From the NCBI GenBank assembly GCA_947372365.1, contig CANBTK010000211.1, positions 1 to 5,207 of the forward strand: 5,207 bases of DNA. The letters run 5' to 3'. The position numbers and the translations under genes were made by a program. The notes under the pieces were generated by a model. The model was given only the letters and a program-made list of their open reading frames with translations. It was not told the origin of the DNA and searched no databases. Within the stretch, counting starts at the first letter, position 1. Every line of letters starts with the position of its first letter. This document shows positions 1-5,207 of this stretch, piece after piece. Origin of the DNA: Flavipsychrobacter stenotrophus. GTDB lineage: Bacteria; Bacteroidota; Bacteroidia; Chitinophagales; Chitinophagaceae.

Positions 1-2148
1 GCCATGGGTGAAAAGGTTAAGAATGGCAGGGAATCGGCACTGATGTCGAAAAAACTGGCTACCATTATTACCAATGTGCCTATTGAATTCCACGAAGAGA
101 ATTTCCGTGTTAAGGAAAGGAACGCAGAAGAGCTTACGGCAGTATTCAATGAATTGGAGTTTAAGACCTTGGGTAAGCGCGTATTGGGCGAACCTGCCGG
201 CGTTGAAAAGCCGCAGTCGACAGACCTGTTCGGCAACGTAATACAGCAGAAGCAAACTTACACCGCACCAACTCAGGCGCAGGAAATACAAACGGCAATT
301 GATGATGCGGCTGATGTGCCAATTCACCTCACATCAATAGAAACAACGCCGCACACCTACCATTTGATAACAACCGATGAAGAGATAACCGAACTTATCC
401 AAAAGCTATCTGCACAAAAAGAATTGGCTTTCGATACAGAAACCACCGATGTGGATGCTAACCTTGCAGATATTGTGGGCATGAGTTTTAGCTGGGAAAA
501 GGGCGTAGGGTATTATGTAACGCTGCCTGCTGAAAGAGGAGCAGTAATAACAATTCTGAACCGCTTCAAGCCGTTGTTTGAGAGTGAAGATATTTTGTGG
601 GTCGGCCAGAACCTGAAGTACGATATGCTGATGCTGAAATGGCTGGGCTTTGAGCTAAAGGGCAAGATATACGATACCATGCTGGCGCATTATGTAATAG
701 ACCCAGATGGTAAGCGCAGCATGGATATGCTCAGCGCTAAGTACCTGAGCTATCAGCCGGTATCTATTGAAACTTTGATAGGTAAAAAAGGAAAGGGCCA
801 GCTTTCTATGCGCGATGCGCCACTGGAGCAGGTTAAAGAGTATGCCGCTGAAGATGCTGATGTTACTTTCCAACTCAAGCAGGTGTTCGATCCTTTGCTG
901 GTAACACAGGAAGTGAGACGTGTATTCAATGAAGTAGAAAATCCGTTGGTGCCAGTGCTGCTGGATATGGAGTTCGAAGGCGTGAACCTGGATGTTACCT
1001 TCCTGAAAGAATATTCTAACGACCTGGATAAAGACATTAAACAGGTAGAAAGCAGCATCTATGCCCATGCCGGAGTTAACTTCAATATAGGTTCGCCAAA
1101 ACAACTAGGCGAGGTATTGTTCGAGGTAATGAAAATAGACGCAGGGCAGAAAAAAACCAAAACAGGCCAGTATGCTACCGGCGAAGATATTTTGCAGAAG
1201 CTGCGCCATAAGCACGTCATAGTTGAAGACATTCTTACCTACCGCGAGCTTACTAAACTAAAGAGTACTTATGTCGATTCATTACCGGGCCTTATCAACC
1301 CGCGCACTGGCAGGCTGCATACCAGCTATAACCAGGCAGTAGCCGTAACAGGAAGGCTCAGCAGCAACAACCCTAACCTGCAGAACATTCCTATACGCAC
1401 CGAACGCGGGAGGGAAATACGCAAGGCGTTCTTACCACGTAATTCCGGCCACGTATTGGTATCTGCCGATTACTCGCAGATAGAGTTGCGTATAGTTGCA
1501 GCCATTAGTGGCGATGAAAATATGGTGCAGGCATTTAAGGACAACAAAGACATACATACCGCCACCGCAGCCAAGGTTTATAACATAGAAGAAAGCGCAG
1601 TAACATCAACTATGAGAAGAGCCGCCAAAGCGGTGAACTTCGGCATTATCTATGGCCAGTCTGCGTTTGGGCTGTCAGAAAATATTGGCGTGAGCCGCAC
1701 AGAAGCAAAGTCTATCATTGATAATTATTTCGCACAATACCCAGCTGTGAAACAGTATATGGACCGTTCTATAAACTTCGCTAAAGAGCATGGTTATGTG
1801 GAAACCGTTATGGGCCGTAAACGTTGGTTAAAGGACATTTATTCCGCCAACTTCACCGTGCGTGGTTATGCAGAGCGTAACGCCATTAACATGCCGATAC
1901 AGGGCACTGCAGCCGATATGATAAAGCTGGCCATGATAACCATTCACAAGGAGCTGAAGAAAGAAAAACTACAAACCAAAATGATACTGCAGGTGCATGA
2001 TGAATTGGTGTTTGATGTTCCGGTTGCTGAGTTGGAGATCGTAAAACCAATCATAAAGCGTTGCATGGAATCTGCCATGGAATTACCACATGGCGTACCA
2101 TCAAATGTAGAAGTAGGTTCGGGTGATAACTGGTTGCAGGCACACTAA
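1..2148 (+). CDS. polA: DNA polymerase I, 3' part (5' end outside the window)
   Basis: This is the replicative-gap and repair polymerase that removes RNA primers and fills gaps. The frame is open from base 1, so the ATG at 4 is internal. Counting residues from that ATG, the catalytic positions align with E. coli PolI at a constant offset of about 216, so some 215 N-terminal residues (most of the 5' nuclease) are missing. Residues 1-60 are the end of the 5' nuclease domain (SKKLATIITNVP). Residues 118-300 are the 3'-5' exonuclease, with D144 and E146 (FDTETT), N203/D207 (NLKYD) and Y280/D284 (YAAED), so proofreading should be active. Residues 310-714 are the polymerase: TGRLSSNNPNLQNIP at 449-463, motif A D489 (DYSQIELR), motif B R538/K542/F546/Y550 (RRAAKAVNFGIIYG) and motif C D666/E667 (VHDE). 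F546 matches E. coli F762. The gene ends in TAA, followed by a weak 5-bp hairpin and no U tract. The identification is essentially certain. Confidence 0.98.
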   Translation, partial: AMGEKVKNGRESALMSKKLATIITNVPIEFHEENFRVKERNAEELTAVFNELEFKTLGKRVLGEPAGVEKPQSTDLFGNVIQQKQTYTAPTQAQEIQTAIDDAADVPIHLTSIETTPHTYHLITTDEEITELIQKLSAQKELAFDTETTDVDANLADIVGMSFSWEKGVGYYVTLPAERGAVITILNRFKPLFESEDILWVGQNLKYDMLMLKWLGFELKGKIYDTMLAHYVIDPDGKRSMDMLSAKYLSYQPVSIETLIGKKGKGQLSMRDAPLEQVKEYAAEDADVTFQLKQVFDPLLVTQEVRRVFNEVENPLVPVLLDMEFEGVNLDVTFLKEYSNDLDKDIKQVESSIYAHAGVNFNIGSPKQLGEVLFEVMKIDAGQKKTKTGQYATGEDILQKLRHKHVIVEDILTYRELTKLKSTYVDSLPGLINPRTGRLHTSYNQAVAVTGRLSSNNPNLQNIPIRTERGREIRKAFLPRNSGHVLVSADYSQIELRIVAAISGDENMVQAFKDNKDIHTATAAKVYNIEESAVTSTMRRAAKAVNFGIIYGQSAFGLSENIGVSRTEAKSIIDNYFAQYPAVKQYMDRSINFAKEHGYVETVMGRKRWLKDIYSANFTVRGYAERNAINMPIQGTAADMIKLAMITIHKELKKEKLQTKMILQVHDELVFDVPVAELEIVKPIIKRCMESAMELPHGVPSNVEVGSGDNWLQAH

Positions 2149-2151
2149 TAT

Positions 2152-2179
2152 AGTGGGCAGTCTGCAGTGGGCAGTCCGG
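2152..2179. repeat. Two-copy 14-bp tandem repeat after polA
   Basis: Two adjacent 14-base units (2152-2165 and 2166-2179) share AGTGGGCAGTC and differ at two of the last three bases. They begin four bases after the polA stop codon. Short AGTGGGCAGT-like tandem units between genes are something I associate with Bacteroidota genomes, but this is from memory and untested. The first copy overlaps the right arm of a small CACTA/TAGTG hairpin at 2143-2155. No run of T follows, so I do not call it a terminator. Confidence 0.6.
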
Positions 2180-2225
2180 GGTTAATTTAATATGGGTAGA
2201 GTCTCGTTTTTTTGTTTAAAATAGA

Positions 2226-2399
2226 GAAGATGAATCTGTCGTTATTGACAATAAGCCTTATGTGGTTATGCCAGTAGAGGGCTACCAGGCGCTGCAAAAA
2301 AAAGCAGCTCTAAAATCGTGGCCTGAGAAAGTCTTGACTATTGAAGAAGCCGGGGCACAAAGTAAAAAGCTAATCAGGAAGTGGGCAGCAGAAAAATAA
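2226..2399 (+). pseudogene. Truncated antitoxin-like remnant (Phd/YefM style)
   Basis: This frame encodes 57 codons that read like the C-terminal part of a small antitoxin. The segment VVIDNKPYVVMPVEGYQAL resembles the Phd/YefM pattern in which a 'gkPvaVl.p.eeY..L' stretch closes the DNA-binding half. It is followed by a charged, probably helical tail (WPEKVLTIEEAG, KKLIRKWAAEK) of the kind that wraps the toxin. It ends in TAA. There is no proper beginning: an in-frame stop at 2217-2219 lies just upstream, the first in-frame ATG is 2268, and starting there would delete the conserved half. The preceding bases in another frame read KIEK, so the N-terminus may have been lost by frameshift plus decay. 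No intact toxin follows. A 43-residue protein from 2268 is possible but less likely. The family assignment is from pattern recognition only. Confidence 0.45.
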
Positions 2400-2491
2400 T
2401 AGTTTGCGAATTTATTCCATCCAAAATGATTCATTGGTGATTGGATTGGTGGCCAAGTGGTACAATATATTCCCATGCTGGGCGTTTAAAT
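2400..2491. other. Non-coding spacer before the sorting-domain gene
   Basis: This is the remaining part of the gap between polA and the next gene. I find no RNA gene, no convincing terminator and no match to the TAnnTTTG promoter element. The region holds three ATTGG pentamers within 2433-2449 and a run of in-frame codons that would extend the downstream gene to an ATG at 2441. That extension (MDWWPSGTIYSHAGRLN) precedes a perfect signal peptide and is therefore unlikely to be translated. Confidence 0.4.
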
Positions 2492-3175
2492 ATGAAATCG
2501 ACTCCTTTGAAATTACTTACCCTTTTGGTTATAGCCCAGTTGTTGTGCAATGCATGTGCAGCGCAGGAAATTAAGCCTACCGGAGGCTGTATGTATTATG
2601 GAGACATATTGAAAATTTACACCCCTACAAATCCAGATACGGTATGGTACAACGGTATTGCGTATGGTTTGAACGTAAGTTTTAATAATCAATTTCAAGA
2701 ATGTAGCGGACGGATTGCTATTACTCTCGGCAATGTGGAACTAGCACACATGGATGTACCCGGATCGTGGGATACATTTCATTTTAAACTTGATACCTTT
2801 CACGTCGCAGCGGGTAGTTATATGTTACAATACTCCTTCTCTGCGGCTTACCCCAGCCATTTGCTCGCGAAAAAAACTATCACAGTTGTTGATACCTCAC
2901 AATCAGGGAATGGTGTTATTCCGCCAGTGGCAGCCTACCAGAATATAGTGGTAAGCCCTATACCAGCTAGCGATTTCCTGAAAATTGTTGCCGATACGAC
3001 TGAGCCCATTACTGAAATCAGGATAGTAGATATTGCGGGAAGGGCCTTGTATGGGGCAAGCCCAAATTCAACGAACTTTAGTTTGCCGGTACAATTCCTG
3101 CCTACAGGATTGTACTTTCTACAAGCAAAAACAAGCAGGCGTATTATGACAAAGAAAATAGCAATAATCCACTAA
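2492..3175 (+). CDS. Secreted protein with T9SS type A C-terminal sorting domain
   Basis: This is a 227-residue exported protein. I chose the ATG at 2492 because it starts directly at a Sec signal peptide: MKSTPLK, then a hydrophobic stretch LLTLLVIAQLL, and probable cleavage around ACAA/QE near residues 22-25. An in-frame ATG at 2441 adds 17 residues that would bury the signal. Residues 25-134 are a strand-rich module with alternating aromatic residues and only two mature cysteines (C33 and C71), which could form a disulfide. I do not recognise this module. Residues 149-227 match the Por/T9SS type A sorting domain: SPIPASDFLKI, ITEIRIVDIAGRALY, the 'LPTGLYFLQ' strand and the KKIAI ending. 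The domain directs passage through the outer membrane and usually attachment to the surface via A-LPS. The gene looks more A+T rich than polA. The P450 gene follows after one base. Export is well supported; function is unknown, and a small adhesin or enzyme accessory protein would fit. Confidence 0.85.
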   Translation: MKSTPLKLLTLLVIAQLLCNACAAQEIKPTGGCMYYGDILKIYTPTNPDTVWYNGIAYGLNVSFNNQFQECSGRIAITLGNVELAHMDVPGSWDTFHFKLDTFHVAAGSYMLQYSFSAAYPSHLLAKKTITVVDTSQSGNGVIPPVAAYQNIVVSPIPASDFLKIVADTTEPITEIRIVDIAGRALYGASPNSTNFSLPVQFLPTGLYFLQAKTSRRIMTKKIAIIH

Positions 3176-3176
3176 C

Positions 3177-4550
3177 TTGCAATACAAATGCAATGCCTTG
3201 AAACCCATTCCTAAAAGGCTTTTAATCCCCATCATAACCGACCTGCGGGAATACCGTCAGGCGGCTAATGATACCATTAGTTATAGCCGGGATATTGTAA
3301 ATAAGTATGGCGATGTATGCGAGGCTTCTTTTACAGGCATTAAGAACTACTTTATTCACGACCCTGAGGTAATTAAGGAAATACTTACTACTCAATCGCC
3401 AAAATTTAAAAGAACAAAACTCTTCCGCGCCTTTCGTAAGTTTTTAGGCAACGGATTGTTCACTGCGGATGACCCATACCATAAGCAGCAGCGGCGCATG
3501 ATAAAGCCTGCCTTTTTGCCGCAAAGGGTAGAAGGTTATGCTGAGGCCATGGTGCAGTGCGCCACCGAAGAAATGAGCACCTGGAAGGATGGTGAAACCA
3601 TCAACATAAACCAGGCCATGACCAACATTACATTGAATGTCATTACCCGCACACTCTTTGGTTCCAGCTTGCCTGCCGATACTATTGAAGCAGTAAGGGA
3701 CAGGCTGCCTGCAGCGTTCAATGTGATGAGCAGGATAGTAGAAAACCCTTTCTATGTTTATTGCCTGGAAAAGGAGATAGGGATACCTATTGTAAAAGAA
3801 TTCTTCAAGGCACGGGCCGCGTTCGATGAAATCATACATGGCATCATTGCTTCTTACAGGAAAGATAATGGCAATGAAAAGCCAGGCCTGCTGGCACTGC
3901 TGATGTCGCTTAAAGACGAAGATACGGGCATGGGTATGACGGATGAGGAGATACGGGATGAGGTGATAACATTTTTCATTGCAGGGCACGAAACCACGAC
4001 GCTTGCCCTCTCGTGGTCGTGGTATTTGATTGGTGGCCATCAGCAGGTGGCCAATGCTTTTTACGAGGAAGTTAAAAACGTAATTGGCGATAGGTTACCC
4101 ACCGCGAAGGACTACCAGGTGCTACCCTTAACTAAAAATATTTTCAAGGAAGCGTTGCGCCTTTATCCACCTGCATGGACCTTTGCCCGTGAGGCTATGG
4201 AGGATATTGTTATCCGCGATTACCACTTCCCGAAAGGCGCTATATTGTGGACAGTTACGTACCTGGTTCACCACAATGAAAAATACTTTGAGAACGCCGA
4301 AGAGTTTATACCTTCCCGCTGGGATACCGAGCAGATAAAGGCAATTCCTAAGTACGCCTACTTCCCTTTTGGCGGCGGCAACAGAATGTGTATTGGCGAG
4401 GGCTTTGCGTGGATGGAAGGCGTGCTTGTGCTGGCTGCGATCGCTTCAAAATTCCGGCTGCATATGCCCGTTGGCTTTACTACAGCCATTAACCCTGTAT
4501 TTACCCTGAAAATGACAGATGATTTGTTGATGAAAGTGGAGCGGATTTAG
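3177..4550 (+). CDS. Cytochrome P450 monooxygenase
   Basis: This is a heme-thiolate monooxygenase, soluble by appearance, that needs electrons from a partner. Counting from the TTG at 3177 (457 residues), the family marks are complete. The C-helix is H102-x3-R106, with His in place of the commoner Trp. The I-helix oxygen-activation motif is AGHETT at 269-274. The K-helix ExxR is E325/R328, within EALRLYPPAW. The PERF-like segment is FIPSRW at 377-382. The heme loop is FGGGNRMCIG, with C405 as the iron ligand. Length is normal. RLYPPAW and FPFG.G.R.C.G...A..EG recall CYP175-type carotene hydroxylases, but such motifs occur in several families and the substrate is unknown. There is no usable in-frame ATG: a stop lies at 3165-3167 and the first Met is residue 108. 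The TTG at 3177 or the TTG at 3198 (giving MKPIPKRLL) are the candidates, and I find 3198 equally likely. The gene follows the sorting-domain gene by one base and is convergent with arfB. Confidence 0.95.
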   Translation: MQYKCNALKPIPKRLLIPIITDLREYRQAANDTISYSRDIVNKYGDVCEASFTGIKNYFIHDPEVIKEILTTQSPKFKRTKLFRAFRKFLGNGLFTADDPYHKQQRRMIKPAFLPQRVEGYAEAMVQCATEEMSTWKDGETININQAMTNITLNVITRTLFGSSLPADTIEAVRDRLPAAFNVMSRIVENPFYVYCLEKEIGIPIVKEFFKARAAFDEIIHGIIASYRKDNGNEKPGLLALLMSLKDEDTGMGMTDEEIRDEVITFFIAGHETTTLALSWSWYLIGGHQQVANAFYEEVKNVIGDRLPTAKDYQVLPLTKNIFKEALRLYPPAWTFAREAMEDIVIRDYHFPKGAILWTVTYLVHHNEKYFENAEEFIPSRWDTEQIKAIPKYAYFPFGGGNRMCIGEGFAWMEGVLVLAAIASKFRLHMPVGFTTAINPVFTLKMTDDLLMKVERI

Positions 4551-4563
4551 TTGGTGGTTGGTC

Positions 4564-4959
4564 CTACTCCCAATCCTTCCTTCGCATCGCCTTCTTTTCC
4601 GATTCCTTTTTTTTGCTTTCCAGGCGGCGCTCTTTAGTAGCTTTCGATATCCGGGATGGCTTCCTTTTCTTCGGCACTATCAGGCTCTTATCTACCAGAT
4701 CTTCCAGCTTGGCCTGTGCTATAATTTTGTTTTCAAGTTGCGAGCGGGTTTCACTGCTTTTTACATGCAGGTAGCCATCCTTGTTTATGCGGCGTGCAAG
4801 CTTGGTTGTTATCAGTTCTTTTTCTTCTACAGTAAACAGTACTGATGCGCTTACAAGCCAGTTGGCTTCCACCATGGTTTCTACCTTGTTTACATTCTGC
4901 CCGCCCTTGCCTCCGCTGCGTGCTGTTTTAAAAAATAATTCTGTGGATAAGTTTTTCAC
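4564..4959 (-). CDS. arfB: Peptidyl-tRNA hydrolase ArfB (ribosome rescue factor)
   Basis: This 131-residue protein belongs to the class I release-factor-like family that frees peptides from ribosomes stalled at mRNA ends. Numbered from the GTG at 4959, residues 14-28 carry the catalytic loop RSGGKGGQNVNKVET with GGQ at 19-21. From about residue 95 to the end is a strongly basic tail (PKKRKPSRISKATKERRLESKKK and onward to MRRKDWE) of the kind ArfB inserts into the empty mRNA channel. It has no codon-recognition domain, which separates it from RF1/RF2 (prfA, prfB), and its size matches ArfB (140 residues in E. coli). I prefer the GTG start because MKNLSTELFFKTARSGG is where family members begin. 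The ATG at 5043 would add 28 residues without family resemblance. A promoter-like element sits at 4964-4971, just before the GTG. Its stop is 13 bases from the P450 stop, with no clear terminator between. The older name is yaeJ. Confidence 0.93.
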   Translation of the reverse strand: MKNLSTELFFKTARSGGKGGQNVNKVETMVEANWLVSASVLFTVEEKELITTKLARRINKDGYLHVKSSETRSQLENKIIAQAKLEDLVDKSLIVPKKRKPSRISKATKERRLESKKKESEKKAMRRKDWE

Positions 4960-4963
4960 GCCG

Positions 4964-4993
4964 CAAAGATAGTTATTGATGAAATGCGAAAAA
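4964..4993 (-). promoter_or_regulatory. Candidate Bacteroidota-type promoter of arfB
   Basis: On the minus strand TATCTTTG (4971-4964) is an exact match to the TAnnTTTG -7 element of Bacteroidota housekeeping promoters. A weak T-rich -33 region (TTT at 4993-4991) lies 19 bases upstream; it lacks the usual TTG. The element ends only four bases before the GTG proposed as the arfB start, so transcription would begin at or next to that codon. This argues against the longer reading frame from the ATG at 5043. One exact short motif can occur by chance. Confidence 0.45.
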
Positions 4994-5074
4994 CAGCCAA
5001 TGCCTGCGAGGGTATAATGTGGCAGCGCTACCCAAGTTTTCATGCGGCATTTATAGCTGTGCCCGGCCAGCTTG

Positions 5075-5106
5075 TTGGCACATTTGTTTTCAATTCATTA
5101 TTTTTA
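5075..5106 (+). promoter_or_regulatory. Possible promoter of the right-edge oxidoreductase gene
   Basis: TTG at 5075-5077 and TATTTTTA at 5099-5106 are separated by 21 bases, a spacing that fits the -33/-7 layout of Bacteroidota promoters. The -7 element departs from TAnnTTTG only at its last base. Transcription would start about ten bases before the ATG at 5120. The region is A+T rich, so the match is weak evidence. Confidence 0.3.
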
Positions 5107-5119
5107 GCGTGATTTACGC

Positions 5120-5207
5120 ATGGAACCCGCACCACCAATATATAGCACCCTTATTATCACCGCCATAAAAGAGGAAACCTATGGGGTGAAAACCTTTACC
5201 CTAGCCA
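5120..5207 (+). CDS. Start of a ferredoxin/flavodoxin reductase-like oxidoreductase (cut by the window edge)
   Basis: Twenty-nine codons are open from the ATG at 5120 to the right edge: MEPAPPIYSTLIIT, then AIKEETYGVKTFTLA. The pattern of a short strand, then 'I..ET.gvkTF.L', is typical of the first strands of the FR-type FAD-binding domain found in ferredoxin-NADP reductases, in phenylacetate/phenol-hydroxylase-type reductases and in flavohemoglobin C-terminal parts. Such proteins pass electrons between NAD(P)H and an iron-sulfur protein or an oxygenase. The FAD motif (RxYS), the NAD site and any 2Fe-2S domain lie beyond the window. It is divergent from arfB, with 160 bases between the start codons. 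The frame is probably real, and the family call rests on few residues. A link with the P450 is conceivable. Confidence 0.6.
   Translation, partial: MEPAPPIYSTLIITAIKEETYGVKTFTLA

Noticed and set aside
655..1104. Minus-strand open frames (149 and 101 codons) inside polA
   Set aside because: They are antisense to conserved exonuclease and polymerase sequence, have low-complexity or unordered translations, and no independent support.
2143..2155. CACTA/TAGTG hairpin over the polA stop codon as a terminator
   Set aside because: The stem is only five weak base pairs with a three-base loop and no T run follows.
2396..2443. Possible toxin start overlapping the antitoxin remnant's stop (IIVCEFIPSK)
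   Set aside because: The frame has no start codon and ends after about 16 codons. The resemblance to a PIN-type beginning is too short to support.
2433..2449. Three ATTGG pentamers
   Set aside because: Too short and irregular to be a meaningful repeat. No CRISPR-like spacing exists anywhere in the window.
2282..2476. Minus-strand 64-codon frame across the polA downstream gap
   Set aside because: It has no family resemblance and is the complement of the more protein-like antitoxin remnant.
3444..4040. 198-codon minus-strand open frame inside the P450 gene
   Set aside because: It lies wholly opposite a P450 with every family motif. Its translation shows no recognisable domain and it has no promoter or spacing of its own, so it is a shadow frame.
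4558..4845. Plus-strand 95-codon frame rich in Phe and Leu opposite arfB
   Set aside because: It is the complement of the Lys/Glu-rich ArfB tail, which naturally reads as Phe/Leu-rich. It is not a membrane protein gene.
5058..5082. TGTGCC/GGCACA inverted repeat between arfB and the right-edge gene
   Set aside because: The arms are six bases with a 13-base spacer and do not extend. This is expected by chance and no regulator is implied.

Overview
The window looks like ordinary chromosomal DNA from a member of the Bacteroidota, possibly near Chitinophagaceae. Three observations point there. A secreted protein ends in a Type IX secretion (Por) C-terminal sorting domain, which is essentially restricted to this phylum. 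A TAnnTTTG promoter element of the phylum's type sits upstream of arfB. Strong Shine-Dalgarno sequences are absent. The family-level placement is a guess, because no 16S rRNA or other taxonomic marker is present.

Layout from left to right. (1) Positions 1-2148 hold the 3' three quarters of polA (DNA polymerase I). Its 5' end lies outside the window. The proofreading exonuclease and polymerase motifs are all intact. (2) Positions 2149-2491 are a non-coding gap. It holds a two-copy 14-bp tandem repeat and then the decayed C-terminal end of what looks like a small Phd/YefM-like antitoxin. (3) Positions 2492-3175 encode a small exported protein of unknown function with a T9SS type A sorting domain. 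(4) Positions 3177-4550 encode a complete cytochrome P450 that lacks an in-frame ATG start and begins almost directly after the previous stop codon. (5) On the minus strand, 4959-4564, lies a short GGQ-motif peptidyl-tRNA hydrolase of the ArfB/YaeJ ribosome-rescue type, convergent with the P450. (6) From 5120 to the right edge is the start of a plus-strand gene whose first 29 residues look like the N-terminal FAD-binding strand of a ferredoxin/flavodoxin reductase-type oxidoreductase.

The genes do not form one obvious pathway. polA and arfB are housekeeping genes (replication/repair and rescue of stalled ribosomes). The most plausible functional pairing is the P450 with the reductase-like gene at the right edge, which could supply its electrons. 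They are separated by the inverted arfB, so this link is inference only. I see no convincing undescribed system. The points most worth checking are the broken antitoxin, the missing ATG of the P450, and the promoter that abuts the arfB start codon.
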